Source: Tepidicaulis marinus (GTDB lineage Bacteria; Pseudomonadota; Alphaproteobacteria; Parvibaculales; Parvibaculaceae). Taken from it: 64,000 nucleotides of DNA. Position 1 is the first letter of the stretch. Each line of letters starts with the position of its first letter. This document shows positions 19,120 through 27,437 of this stretch, piece after piece. Made by a program: the position numbers and the translations under genes. The DNA is taken from NCBI RefSeq assembly GCF_000739695.1, contig NZ_BBIO01000013.1:43633-107632 (forward strand), read 5' to 3'. Under the pieces are notes generated by a model. It worked only from the letters and a program-made list of their open reading frames with translations. It had not been told where the DNA came from and did not search any database.

Positions 19120-19150
19120 GCATGGACCCCGGGACAAGCCCGGGGTGACG
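19120..19150. repeat. dispersed palindromic repeat, unit 1
   Basis: GCATGGACCCCGGGACAAGC continues to GTGACG at 19150; arms ACCCCGGG and CCCGGGGT pair around a short ACAAG loop. This GGACCCC...GGGGTGACG element is a known type of short intergenic repeat of alphaproteobacterial chromosomes. It is the first of three in this gap. Confidence 0.75.
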
Positions 19151-19188
19151 CGTATTGTTTGTGGCAAGACGGTGCTTCAGATAGAAGC

Positions 19189-19216
19189 CGTCACCCCGGC
19201 CCCCGAGCCGGGGTCC
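19189..19216. repeat. dispersed palindromic repeat, unit 2 (opposite orientation)
   Basis: CGTCACCCCGGCCCCCGAGC with a further GGGGTCC end, the same element as units 1 and 3 but reversed. CCCCGG and CCGGGG form the stem. Sits midway between the AT-rich orphan gene and ybaK. Confidence 0.72.
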
Positions 19217-19246
19217 AAACAGCGTCACGCCATGCCGCAGTGTCTG

Positions 19247-19278
19247 CATGGACCCTCGCGTCAAGCGCGAGGGTGACG
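19247..19278. repeat. dispersed palindromic repeat, unit 3
   Basis: CATGGACCCTCGCGTCAAGC running to GGGTGACG at 19278. Same ends as unit 1 but the stem bases have changed in a compensatory way (ACCCTCGCG with CGCGAGGGT), which argues that the folded form is kept by selection or by the copying process. Lies 15 bases from the ybaK stop. Confidence 0.75.
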
Positions 19279-19292
19279 ATAGGGAGGGGCCG

Positions 19293-19769
19293 TCAGGTAA
19301 TCACCGCCTTCGTTCCCTTTACCGCGTCCAGCAAAACACCCGGCGCGATTTCAAGCTCGAGGCCGTAGGCCCCGCCGCTGACATAGATGCTGGCAAAGCC
19401 GAACGCGCTTTCATCGAGAAAGGCGGGAAGCGCACTCTTCTGGCCGAGCGGCGCGCAGGCGCCCATTTGGTAGCCGGTGAGTTTGATGGCTTTTTCTTTC
19501 GGGGCAAGATCGACGCGCTTGGCTTTCATGAGCCGGGCGAGCGCCTTGCGGTCAAGGTCCCTGTCCGCTGGCACGATGGCCATGGCGAAGGTTTTGGCGT
19601 CGGCCAGCACGATCAATGTTTTGAAAAGCCGGGCAGGATCGAGGCCGCTTGCCTTAGCCATTTCAAGTGCGGAGGTTTTGCGGTCTTTCGGCACGCCGAT
19701 TTCGTGAAAGGTGCCGGGAATGCCGTTAAGGCGGACAAAGCGCTGCGCCGCCGTTTCGCCCTTTGCCAT
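19293..19769 (-). CDS. ybaK: Cys-tRNA(Pro) deacylase YbaK
   Basis: 158 residues, family length. Hydrolyses cysteine wrongly attached to tRNA-Pro. Visible YbaK/EbsC marks are the conserved Lys in ERALARLMKAKRVDLAPKEKAIKLTGYQMGACAPLGQKSALPAF (only partly quoted in families), the GVPKDRKTSALEMAKASGLDP start and the C-terminal SGGAYGLELEIAPG. It shares strand with hemF, whose ATG-proximal end lies upstream: hemF ends only 13 bases before the ybaK start, so they are probably co-transcribed. Assignment secure. Confidence 0.93.
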   Translation of the reverse strand: MAKGETAAQRFVRLNGIPGTFHEIGVPKDRKTSALEMAKASGLDPARLFKTLIVLADAKTFAMAIVPADRDLDRKALARLMKAKRVDLAPKEKAIKLTGYQMGACAPLGQKSALPAFLDESAFGFASIYVSGGAYGLELEIAPGVLLDAVKGTKAVIT

Positions 19770-19782
19770 TGCTGTTACCTGC

Positions 19783-20670
19783 TTAGGGCCATTTCACCGC
19801 AGGCGGCATGGAGGACAGGATCGAGTCCACATTGCCGCCGGTCTTCAGCCCGAAAGTGGTGCCGCGGTCGTAGAGCAGATTGAACTCCACATAACGGCCC
19901 CGGCGGATGAGCTGTTCCTCGCGCTCCGCCTCGCTCCAGTCTTTATTCATGTGGCGGCGCACGAGCACGGGATAAATGTCGCGGAAGGTGCGGCCCACAT
20001 CCTGGGTGAAGGCGAAATCCTTTTCCCAGTCGCCGGTATTGTGGCGGTCGTAGAAAATACCGCCAATGCCGCGCGCTTCATTCCGGTGGGGCAGGAAGAA
20101 ATATTCATCGCACCATTTTTTGAAACGGGCGTGGTAATCCTCCCCATGCGCATCGCAGGCTTTTTTCATGGCGGCGTGAAAATCCACGCTGTCGGGGTGG
20201 TCTTGCGTGCGGTTCGCCATGAGAACAGGCGTGAGGTCGGCGCCGCCGCCGAACCACCAGTCCTGCGTCACCAGCATGCGTGTGTTCATATGCACGGCGG
20301 GCACATGCGGGTTTTGCATATGGGCGATGAGCGAGATGCCGCTGGCCCAAAAACGCGGGTCCTTGTCGGCGCCGGGAATTTGCGCGCGGAACTCTTCGGA
20401 AAATTCGCCATATACGGTGGAGGTATGCACGCCCACTTTCTCGAACACGCGGCCCTTCATGATCGACATGGTGCCGCCGCCCTGATCCTCGCTGCCGTCC
20501 CCGCGCGTCCAGGGTTTGCGCTCGAAACGGCCCGGCGCCTCACCGGCAAAGGCGGTGCCTTCCAGCGCGTCTTCGAGTTTTTCGAACTCGGCGCAAATCT
20601 CATCGCGCAGCGTTTCGAACCAGGCGCGGGCACGGCTTTTTGCGTTTTCGATATCGGGCACGTCGTTCAT
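19783..20670 (-). CDS. hemF: oxygen-dependent coproporphyrinogen III oxidase
   Basis: 295 residues. Converts coproporphyrinogen III to protoporphyrinogen IX with O2 in heme synthesis. Signature stretches [18 protein letters not shown] near residue 55, the [12 protein letters not shown] block, [11 protein letters not shown] and the C-terminal [20 protein letters not shown] are all intact. It is divergent from hemN, the oxygen-independent enzyme for the same step, with 228 bases between them that carry a tandem repeat and a possible FNR-type site. ybaK follows 13 bases after it. Confidence 0.96.
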   Translation of the reverse strand: MNDVPDIENAKSRARAWFETLRDEICAEFEKLEDALEGTAFAGEAPGRFERKPWTRGDGSEDQGGGTMSIMKGRVFEKVGVHTSTVYGEFSEEFRAQIPGADKDPRFWASGISLIAHMQNPHVPAVHMNTRMLVTQDWWFGGGADLTPVLMANRTQDHPDSVDFHAAMKKACDAHGEDYHARFKKWCDEYFFLPHRNEARGIGGIFYDRHNTGDWEKDFAFTQDVGRTFRDIYPVLVRRHMNKDWSEAEREEQLIRRGRYVEFNLLYDRGTTFGLKTGGNVDSILSSMPPAVKWP

Positions 20671-20681
20671 CCGGCTCGTTG

Positions 20682-20731
20682 GGCGCAGGGGCTGCGCAGT
20701 GAAAGATGGCGCAGGGGCTGCGCAGTGAAAG
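20682..20731. repeat. 24-base perfect tandem repeat upstream of hemF
   Basis: GGCGCAGGGGCTGCGCAGTG followed by AAAG occurs at 20682-20705 and again at 20708-20731, a period of 26 bases. Each unit contains its own short palindrome (GCGCAG...CTGCGC). It starts 12 bases before the hemF start codon as read leftward, so it lies in the hemF leader or promoter. Confidence 0.85.
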
Positions 20732-20774
20732 CTAAGGCGCGCTTTTTCGCCGCAGCCGGGTTTCTCCCGGCAGT

Positions 20775-20788
20775 CTGACCTGGATCAA
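20775..20788. promoter_or_regulatory. possible FNR/FixK-type box between hemF and hemN
   Basis: CTGACCTGGATCAA resembles the FNR consensus TTGAT-N4-ATCAA; the right half is perfect and the left has two mismatches. It lies 111 bases before the hemN start. Oxygen control of hemN by FNR/FixK-type proteins is well established in proteobacteria, which supports the reading, but one degenerate site is weak evidence. Confidence 0.42.
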
Positions 20789-20898
20789 GGCGCCTTTTGA
20801 AATGCGGCGCTACTTTCCCCCATCAGCTTGCGGGCCGCAAGGCCCCCGCGCGGCTAAGGCCGGCGAAGTGCAGTGACAGTAAGCCGGATGAGGTGTGG

Positions 20899-22242
20899 AT
20901 GCCGGAAACAGCGAGAATGAACGAGGCGCTTGCGGTCAAATACGGCGTGAACGTGCCCCGCTATACGAGCTATCCGACCGCACCCCATTTCAGCCGGGCG
21001 GTGAGCGAAGGGGTTTACCGCAACTGGCTTGCGGCCCTGCGCCCGGAACAACCGCTCTCCTTATATTTTCACATTCCCTATTGCCGGGAGATGTGCTGGT
21101 TCTGCGGCTGCCACACGAAGGCAACGCGGCGGTATGCGCCTGTCGGAGACTATCTCGACATATTGCTGCGTGAAGTCGATCTGGTGTCGGCGGCCGCGCC
21201 GGGGCCGATGCGCGCGGCGCACGCGCATTGGGGCGGCGGCAGCCCGAGCATGCTGAGCGCGGAAGACTGGCTGCGCATGGTGGCCCATGTGCGTTCCCGG
21301 TTCACGTTCGATGAGGCGAGCGAGCTTGCGGTGGAGATCGATCCGCGCACGGCAAGCGCCGATTATATCGCAGCGCTTGGAGAGAGCGGGGTAACGCGCG
21401 TGAGCATCGGCGTGCAGGATTTCCGCGAGGAGGTGCAGCGCGCCATCAACCGCATTCAGCCTTATGCGCTGACCGCCAAAACGGTGGAACTTGTGCGCGC
21501 CGCCGGCGTCAAATCCGTCAATCTCGACTTGATGTACGGGCTGCCGCATCAGAGCGTGGATTCGGTGCTGGAGCAGGTGGACCTTGCCCATGGGCTTTCG
21601 CCCGACCGGATCGCCCTTTTCGGCTATGCCCATGTGCCCTGGATGAAGACCCATCAGCGGCTCATCGACGAGGCGGCGCTGCCGGGGCTGGGCGAGCGGT
21701 TCGAGCAGAGCCAGGCGGCGGCCATGCGGCTGCGCGCGCTTGGCTATGTGGCGATCGGCTTCGACCATTTCGCCCGCCGGGATGACGGTCTTGCCCAGGC
21801 GCTGGTCGAGGGCACGTTGCAGCGTAATTTTCAGGGTTATACGTCGGATGATGCCGATGTGCTGGTCGGTTTCGGCGCCTCGGCTATCGGGCAGATGCCC
21901 AAAGGCTACGTGCAGAACGAGCCGGCCATCGGGCGCTATGTGGAAGAGGTGAAGGCGGGCCGGCTGCCGGTGGTGCGCGGGGCGGTGCTGAGCTCGGAGG
22001 ACCGGGTGCGGCGCGACATCATTAATGAGCTCATGTGCCATATGGAAGCCAATATCGCCCCGGTTTCGAGCCCCGATACGGTCGAGCGCCTGGCGCCGCT
22101 CGTGGAAGACGGGCTGGTGGTCCGGCAGGGCACCTTTATCCGCATTACCGAAAAGGGCAGGCCCTTCGTGCGCGTCGTCGCCTCCCTCTTCGATGCCTAT
22201 CTGCATTACGGCGAAGAGGTCCGCCATTCAAAGGCGGTCTAG
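20899..22242 (+). CDS. hemN: oxygen-independent coproporphyrinogen III oxidase
   Basis: 447 residues from the ATG at 20899, chosen for its GGATGAGG site and because this gives the family length; the frame stays open further upstream to 20797. Radical-SAM enzyme of heme synthesis under low oxygen. The [4Fe-4S] motif YCREMCWFCGC (CX3CX2C) lies near residue 63, after SLYFHIPY; the GGGSPSM and VSIGVQDF motifs follow. A further conserved NRIQPYALT and YGLPHQ are present. A duplicated stop-codon region ends the gene. Faces hemF, giving an aerobic/anaerobic pair. Confidence 0.95.
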   Translation: MPETARMNEALAVKYGVNVPRYTSYPTAPHFSRAVSEGVYRNWLAALRPEQPLSLYFHIPYCREMCWFCGCHTKATRRYAPVGDYLDILLREVDLVSAAAPGPMRAAHAHWGGGSPSMLSAEDWLRMVAHVRSRFTFDEASELAVEIDPRTASADYIAALGESGVTRVSIGVQDFREEVQRAINRIQPYALTAKTVELVRAAGVKSVNLDLMYGLPHQSVDSVLEQVDLAHGLSPDRIALFGYAHVPWMKTHQRLIDEAALPGLGERFEQSQAAAMRLRALGYVAIGFDHFARRDDGLAQALVEGTLQRNFQGYTSDDADVLVGFGASAIGQMPKGYVQNEPAIGRYVEEVKAGRLPVVRGAVLSSEDRVRRDIINELMCHMEANIAPVSSPDTVERLAPLVEDGLVVRQGTFIRITEKGRPFVRVVASLFDAYLHYGEEVRHSKAV

Positions 22243-22259
22243 AGGGGGGGCGGTCTAGA
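22233..22259. repeat. 11-base tandem repeat over the hemN stop codon
   Basis: GGCGGTCTAGA occurs at 22233-22243, including the hemN TAG, and again at 22249-22259 (period 16), separated by a G-run. The second copy stops six bases before the trmL end. Confidence 0.75.
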
Positions 22260-22264
22260 CGGGC

Positions 22265-22729
22265 TCAAGCTCCCGGCAAGGGGAAGCTTTGCGTCTGGCG
22301 CAGCGCCTCGCCCAGTACCATGGCAGCGGCGACCGCCACATTGAGCGAGCGGGCGCCGGGGGCGAGCGGAATAAGAAGGCGGGCATCGGCGGCAGCGTGC
22401 ACGTCCTCTGGCACGCCCGCGCTTTCCCTGCCCAGCAGCAGCGTGTCGCCGGGGGCGAATCGGAAGCCTGTATAGGGTTCGGCGGCCTTGGTGGTGAGCA
22501 AAATCAGCCGGTTTTCCGGCTTCCGGGCGTCCTGGAAGGCCTGCCAGTCGGCATGTCGGCGGATTTCTGCATGCGACACATAGTCCATTCCCGCCCGGCG
22601 CAGGCCCCGGTCGGAGAAGGGAAAGCCGCAGGGCTCGATAATATCCACGGGAACGCCCAGGCACGCGCCCAGCCTAAGAATAGTGCCGGTATTCTGCGGA
22701 ATGTCGGGTTGGTAAAGGGCAAGTCGCAT
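22265..22729 (-). CDS. trmL: tRNA (cytidine/uridine(34)-2'-O)-methyltransferase
   Basis: 154 residues from the ATG at 22729; an ATG at 22741 adds four residues and cannot be excluded. SPOUT-fold enzyme that methylates the wobble nucleotide of tRNA-Leu. Conserved stretches are LYQPDIPQNTGTILRLGACL near the N-terminus, LLGRESAGVPEDVHAAAD (SAM-binding knot) and IPLAPGARSLNVAVAAAMVL at the end. Placed back to back with petABC and convergent with hemN. The trmL-petABC neighbourhood is common in alphaproteobacteria. Confidence 0.93.
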   Translation of the reverse strand: MRLALYQPDIPQNTGTILRLGACLGVPVDIIEPCGFPFSDRGLRRAGMDYVSHAEIRRHADWQAFQDARKPENRLILLTTKAAEPYTGFRFAPGDTLLLGRESAGVPEDVHAAADARLLIPLAPGARSLNVAVAAAMVLGEALRQTQSFPLPGA

Positions 22730-23024
22730 GAGCCGTTCCATACCCCGGTACGGGGCGGGCCGCCAAACGGAAAAAAGTGAGCAGGGGGCGCAGGTTGCGC
22801 CTTAGCCTTGCCGCTTGCGGCATCCTGCCACATTTCCCGATGGCGGGTCTGGACAATCTGTGAAGACAGTGCCACAAACGCCGCACATATGCGGGTGCTG
22901 GGCGGCCTGAGCTTGGGAGGGCAAAGGCTCGTGCCATGCAGTTCGGATGGGGTGGCGTTTGTGTCAGGGAAGACATCCCGGGCAGGCGGGTGCCCTTAAG
23001 TGATGAATCAGGGAGACCTCAACC

Positions 23025-23600
23025 GTGGCACACATCGACACGGATGAGCCGACACGGCGCGATTTTCTATATGTCGCGACCGGCGCTTTTGCGGCAGTCG
23101 GCGGCGCGGCAGCCATTTGGCCGCTGATCGATCAGATGAATCCGGATGCATCGGCGCTTGCGCTGGCATCCATCGAAGTTGACCTTTCCTCCATCGAAGT
23201 CGGACAGAGCATTACCGTGCAATGGCGCGGGAAGCCCGTCTTCGTGCGCCGCCGTACGGCTGCGGAAGTGGAAGAGGCCAAATCGGTCCCGGTGGAAATC
23301 CTGCCGGACCCGATCGCGCGCAACGACAACCTTTCCGGCGATGTGCCGGCAACGGATGAGAACCGCGCGGCGGAAGGCAAGGAAGAATGGCTGGTCATGG
23401 TCGGCATCTGCACCCATTTGGGCTGCGTGCCCAAGGGCCAGAAAGTCGGCGATGCCAAGGGTGACTTCGGCGGCTGGTTCTGCCCCTGTCACGGCTCGCA
23501 CTACGACACGGCCGGACGTATCCGGAAGGGCCCGGCGCCCCAGAACCTGGAAGTGCCGGTTTATTCCTTCCTGTCCGACGACCGGATCAAGATTGGCTGA
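23025..23600 (+). CDS. petA: ubiquinol-cytochrome c reductase, Rieske iron-sulfur subunit
   Basis: 191 residues with a GTG start at 23025 behind a GGGAGA site. Carries the [2Fe-2S] cluster that takes an electron from ubiquinol. N-terminal twin-arginine ([12 protein letters not shown]) and membrane anchor at about 10-35; cluster ligands in CTHLGC near residue 128 and CPCHGS near 152, with the prolines around [10 protein letters not shown]. First gene of the petABC operon. The 283 bases between trmL and petA must contain the operon promoter; I found only a short palindrome (CCGCA-CATA-TGCGG) there. Confidence 0.96.
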   Translation: MAHIDTDEPTRRDFLYVATGAFAAVGGAAAIWPLIDQMNPDASALALASIEVDLSSIEVGQSITVQWRGKPVFVRRRTAAEVEEAKSVPVEILPDPIARNDNLSGDVPATDENRAAEGKEEWLVMVGICTHLGCVPKGQKVGDAKGDFGGWFCPCHGSHYDTAGRIRKGPAPQNLEVPVYSFLSDDRIKIG

Positions 23601-23611
23601 GGGGGCGTATT

Positions 23612-25033
23612 ATGAGCCATGAAATCACCTATACGCCGTCGAACGCCTTTACCCGTTGGCTCGACGAGCGTCTGCCCATTATGGGCCTCGCCCACCACAT
23701 GCTTGAGTATCCGACACCCCGGAACCTCAACTACTGGTGGACTTTCGGCGGCATTCTCACCTTCTGCCTTCTGACGCAGATCGTGACCGGCATCATCCTG
23801 GTGATGCATTACACGCCGCATGTGGACCTTGCCTTCAATAGCGTCGAGCACATCATGCGCGACGTGAACTATGGCTGGCTGATCCGTTACGTGCACGCGA
23901 ACGGCGCCTCCATGTTCTTCCTGGCGGTCTATATCCACATGTTCCGCGGCCTTTACTATGGTTCCTACAAGGCGCCGCGCGAAGTGCTCTGGATCCTGGG
24001 TGTGATCATCTATCTCCTCATGATGGCAGCCGCCTTCATGGGCTATGTGCTTCCCTGGGGGCAGATGAGCTTCTGGGGCGCCACGGTGATCACGAACCTC
24101 TTCGGCGCCATTCCGCTGGTGGGCGATGCCATCCGCGAATGGCTGTGGGGCGGCTTTGCGGTCGGCAATCCGACGCTGCAGCGCTTCTTCTCGCTGCACT
24201 ACCTCATTCCCTTCATCATTCTGGGCGTCGTCGTTCTTCACATCTGGGCGCTGCACGTGCCGGGGAACAACAATCCGCTCGGCATCTCGGTAAAGGACAA
24301 GCAGGACACGGTCAGCTTCCATCCTTACATGACGGTGAAGGATGCGCTGGGCCTGACGGTCTTCCTCCTGCTCTTCGCGTATTTCGTGTTCTTCAACCCG
24401 AATGTGCTCGGCCACGCGGATAACTATATCGAAGCCGATCCGCTGCAGACCCCGCCGCACATCGTGCCGGAATGGTATCTGTTGCCGTTCTACGCGATCT
24501 TGCGGGCGATCACCTTCGATATCGGCCCGATCGATTCCAAGCTGGGCGGCGTTATCGCCATGTTCGGTTCGATCGCCATTCTCTTTGTGCTGCCCTGGCT
24601 CGACACGTCGAAAGTGCGCTCGGCGCGCTTCCGTCCGCTGTTCCGCCAGTTCTTCTTCCTCTTCGTGGTGGTGTGCCTCGGCCTCGGCTGGGCAGGCGGG
24701 CAGTCGCCCGACCGCACCATTTTCACGAGCAGCGAAGTGATCGGCACTTATGAGAGCGCGGCCGAAGCCGATGCGGCGATCGCAGAAGCGGTGAGCCAGA
24801 CGGACGCCACGGCGGACATGTTCAAGAAGCATGACGTGATCGAGGGCGGTGTCTATGGCGTTGAAGTGGAACGGGTGGATTACGCTTTCGATGTGGCATC
24901 GCTCAGCCTGGTGCTGACGATCCTCTACTTCGCGTATTTCCTGATCCTGCTTCCGCTGCTCGGGCTCATCGAAAAGACCAAGCCGCTTCCGGAAAGCATT
25001 TCCAAGGCCGTTCTGGCCGAGAAAGATGCGTAA
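23612..25033 (+). CDS. petB: ubiquinol-cytochrome c reductase, cytochrome b subunit
   Basis: 473 residues, longer than the common 420-440. Central quinone-oxidising subunit with two b hemes and eight helices. Typical features are the paired heme-binding helices with [14 protein letters not shown] and HLHI-type histidines, [23 protein letters not shown], the Qo-site PEWY near residue 286 and the [17 protein letters not shown] ending. An extra segment of roughly 50-60 residues (about 366-427, acidic and hydrophilic, with [17 protein letters not shown]) sits between the last two helices, on the periplasmic side by topology. Follows petA after 11 bases. Confidence 0.96.
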   Translation: MSHEITYTPSNAFTRWLDERLPIMGLAHHMLEYPTPRNLNYWWTFGGILTFCLLTQIVTGIILVMHYTPHVDLAFNSVEHIMRDVNYGWLIRYVHANGASMFFLAVYIHMFRGLYYGSYKAPREVLWILGVIIYLLMMAAAFMGYVLPWGQMSFWGATVITNLFGAIPLVGDAIREWLWGGFAVGNPTLQRFFSLHYLIPFIILGVVVLHIWALHVPGNNNPLGISVKDKQDTVSFHPYMTVKDALGLTVFLLLFAYFVFFNPNVLGHADNYIEADPLQTPPHIVPEWYLLPFYAILRAITFDIGPIDSKLGGVIAMFGSIAILFVLPWLDTSKVRSARFRPLFRQFFFLFVVVCLGLGWAGGQSPDRTIFTSSEVIGTYESAAEADAAIAEAVSQTDATADMFKKHDVIEGGVYGVEVERVDYAFDVASLSLVLTILYFAYFLILLPLLGLIEKTKPLPESISKAVLAEKDA

Positions 25034-25045
25034 GGGGGCCGAGGG

Positions 25046-25888
25046 ATGATCATGAAAAACGAAGCTCTGAACCAAGCCGCCCGTCCTTGTGTGTTCACGC
25101 GCTTGTCGCGCGTGGCGCCCTATATCGCGACAGCGGCGATAACGGCCCTGGGCATGATGTTTCTTGCCAGCGTGCCGGCCAAGGCCGCCGGCAATGTTGA
25201 GCTGAAACATGCCGATTGGTCTTTCGAAGCGCCGTTCGGCACCTTCGACCGCAGCCAGCTGCGCCGCGGCTACAAGGTCTATAAGGAAGTCTGCGCGGCC
25301 TGCCATTCCATGGATCTGGTGAAGTTCCGCAACCTTGCCGAAGAAGGCGGGCCGGAATTTTCCGAAGCGCAGGTGAAGGCGCTGGCGGCCGAATATGAGA
25401 TCGAAGACGGTCCGGATGAATATGGCGACATGTTCATGCGCGCCCGCGAGCCGAAAGACCCGATGCCGGCACCGTTCGCCAACGAAAACGCCGCCCGTGC
25501 GGCCAATGGCGGTGCCTATCCGCCGGACTTCTCGGTGATCGTGAAAGCCCGTTCCGGCGGCGCCGATTACATTTACTCGCTGCTCACGGGCTATGAAGAA
25601 CCCCCGCAGGGTTTCCCGATGTCGCCCGGCATGAATTACAACGCCTATTTCGGCGGCCATCAGATTGCCATGGCAAACCCGCTGTTCGACGAAATCGTCG
25701 AATATGAAGACGGGACGCCCATGACGGTCGATCAATATGCCCGCGACGTGGCGGCCTTCTTGACCTGGGCGTCCGAGCCGAAACTGGAAGCGCGTCATCA
25801 GCTTGGCTTCCAGGTGATGGTCTTCCTGGCGGTTCTGGCAGGGCTTCTCTACTTCGCCGGCCGCAAGCTCTGGGCCGACAAGCACTGA
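25046..25888 (+). CDS. petC: ubiquinol-cytochrome c reductase, cytochrome c1 subunit
   Basis: 280 residues. Start at 25046 or the ATG two codons later at 25052; both have G-rich sites in front. Accepts electrons from the Rieske protein and passes them to cytochrome c. A cleavable N-terminal signal (about residues 1-48, ending in AKAA), the heme-binding motif CAACHS near residue 86, the Met ligand region FPMSPGMNY near 193, and the C-terminal anchor helix (VMVFLAVLAGLLYFAG) are present. Last gene of the operon, followed by a strong terminator. Confidence 0.96.
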   Translation: MIMKNEALNQAARPCVFTRLSRVAPYIATAAITALGMMFLASVPAKAAGNVELKHADWSFEAPFGTFDRSQLRRGYKVYKEVCAACHSMDLVKFRNLAEEGGPEFSEAQVKALAAEYEIEDGPDEYGDMFMRAREPKDPMPAPFANENAARAANGGAYPPDFSVIVKARSGGADYIYSLLTGYEEPPQGFPMSPGMNYNAYFGGHQIAMANPLFDEIVEYEDGTPMTVDQYARDVAAFLTWASEPKLEARHQLGFQVMVFLAVLAGLLYFAGRKLWADKH

Positions 25889-25910
25889 TACTCGCGTTTC
25901 ATACGCGCTG

Positions 25911-25937
25911 AAAAGGGCCCCTCAGGGGCCCTTTTTT
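25911..25937 (+). terminator. intrinsic terminator of petABC
   Basis: Perfect 11-base stem AAAAGGGCCCC / GGGGCCCTTTT (25911-25921 and 25925-25935) with a TCA loop and a T-run to 25937, 22 bases after the petC stop. Confidence 0.95.
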
Positions 25938-26008
25938 ATGGTCATCCTTGTCGTTTTTGATAGGTTCGCGCCCGGGTTTGGGCGGAAATCTTCAGGAAAG
26001 GCGCGCGC

Positions 26009-26887
26009 ATGGTAAAGACGGTTCTCGGCGTAATCGGCGGCAGCGGGGTCTATGACCTCCCGGGGCTTGAAAATGCCCGCTGGGAGAAGGTGGAAAGCTC
26101 CTTCGGCGAACCCTCGGACGCGTTGCGCATGGGCACGCTGGGCGGCGTGGACATGGTCTTCCTGCCCCGTCACGGGCGCGGGCACCGGCAGACGCCGTCC
26201 TCCATCAATTACCGGGCCAATATCGACGCGCTGAAGCGGGCCGGGGTAACGGATATTCTTTCCGTTTCCGCCGTGGGCTCGCTGCGCGAGGATCTGCCGC
26301 CCGGCTCCTTCGCCATTGTCGATCAGTTCATCGACCGCACCTTTGCCCGCGAGAAGAGCTTTTTCGGGCCGGGCTGCGTCGCCCATGTCTCCATGGCCGA
26401 TCCGGTGTGCCCGCGCCTTGGGGATTATGCGGAGAAGGCTTGCAAGGAGCTTGGCATCGCTCACAAACGCGGCGGCACCTATATCGTCATGGAAGGCCCG
26501 CAATTTTCCTCGCGCGCGGAGAGCCATCTCTACCGCTCCTGGGGCTGCTCGGTGATCGGCATGACGAACATGCCCGAGGCGAAGCTCGCGCGGGAAGCGG
26601 AGATCAATTACGCAACTGTCGCCATGGTGACGGATTATGATTGCTGGCATGATGACGAGCCCGATGTCTCGGTGACCCATGTGGTCGAGGTGCTGCGGCA
26701 GAACGCGGAAAAGGCGCAGGACATGCTCAAGCATATCGTCGGCCAGATCGGGCCGGGCGAGCGTGAGCCGTGCCCGATGGGTTTCGACAAGGTGCTGGAT
26801 TTCGCCATCATCACGCCGCCCGAGGCGCGCGATGCGGCGCTGATGAAAAAACTGGAAGCGGTGGCTGGCCGCGTGTTGAACAGATAA
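26009..26887 (+). CDS. mtnP: S-methyl-5'-thioadenosine phosphorylase
   Basis: 292 residues. Cleaves 5'-methylthioadenosine, the by-product of polyamine and other SAM-dependent synthesis, to adenine and methylthioribose-1-phosphate. Phosphorylase-family marks: IGGSGVYDLPGL at the N-terminus, LPRHGRGHRQTPSSINYRAN, SVSAVGSLRE and the substrate motif MEGPQFSSRAES near residue 165, then GMTNMPEAKLAREAEINYATVAMVTDYDCW. First gene of the mtnP-apt-mtnA-aldolase operon. Assignment to MTA rather than inosine is supported by the next genes. Confidence 0.94.
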   Translation: MVKTVLGVIGGSGVYDLPGLENARWEKVESSFGEPSDALRMGTLGGVDMVFLPRHGRGHRQTPSSINYRANIDALKRAGVTDILSVSAVGSLREDLPPGSFAIVDQFIDRTFAREKSFFGPGCVAHVSMADPVCPRLGDYAEKACKELGIAHKRGGTYIVMEGPQFSSRAESHLYRSWGCSVIGMTNMPEAKLAREAEINYATVAMVTDYDCWHDDEPDVSVTHVVEVLRQNAEKAQDMLKHIVGQIGPGEREPCPMGFDKVLDFAIITPPEARDAALMKKLEAVAGRVLNR

Positions 26888-26909
26888 GTGAGCCGAGGGG
26901 CCTTAGACG

Positions 26910-27437
26910 ATGGACGTGAAAGATTATATCCGCACCATTCCCGATTATCCCAAGCCGGGTATTCTCTTCCGGGACGTGACGACGCTGCTTTCCGATGCGC
27001 GCGGCTTCCGCAAGGCGGTGGACGCGCTGGTGCAGCTTCATGTGGGCGATGCGATCGACCTTGTGGCGGGGATTGAGGCGCGCGGCTTCATTCTGGGCGG
27101 GGCGGTGGCCCACCAGCTCGGCAAGGGGTTCGTGCCGGTGCGTAAGAAAGGTAAGCTGCCCTGGGAGACGATCAGCCAGGAATATGAACTGGAATATGGC
27201 ACCGATAAGGTGGAAATCCACAAGGATGCTGTCTTCGACGGCGCGCGGGTGCTGCTTGTCGACGACCTCATCGCCACGGGCGGTACGGCGGAAGCGGCGG
27301 TCAAGCTGATCGGCCGGGCGGGGGGCAATGTGCTCGGCGCCAGTTTCGTGATCGAACTTCCCGACCTTGGCGGACGTTCACGTCTTGAGGCCTATGATAT
27401 CGAAGTGCTGTCGCTCTGCAGCTTTGAAGGAGACTGA
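26910..27437 (+). CDS. apt: adenine phosphoribosyltransferase
   Basis: 175 residues. Salvages adenine to AMP with PRPP. The N-terminal [20 protein letters not shown] block is diagnostic for [18 protein letters not shown] and the PRPP-binding loop [14 protein letters not shown] near residue 115 are intact. It sits directly after mtnP, whose adenine product it would recycle, and the AAGGAG ribosome site of mtnA lies in its last codons; its stop is immediately followed by the mtnA ATG. Confidence 0.95.
   Translation: MDVKDYIRTIPDYPKPGILFRDVTTLLSDARGFRKAVDALVQLHVGDAIDLVAGIEARGFILGGAVAHQLGKGFVPVRKKGKLPWETISQEYELEYGTDKVEIHKDAVFDGARVLLVDDLIATGGTAEAAVKLIGRAGGNVLGASFVIELPDLGGRSRLEAYDIEVLSLCSFEGD

Noticed and set aside
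19120..19278. Interpreting the three palindromes as terminators of the AT-rich gene
   Set aside because: No T-runs follow the stems, the orientation varies and the ends (GGACC...GGTGACG) are those of a dispersed repeat family.
23561..25885. 774-codon leftward frame opposite petBC
   Set aside because: The petBC proteins are unmistakable; the antisense product is low-complexity, His/Arg/Asp-rich and without family match.
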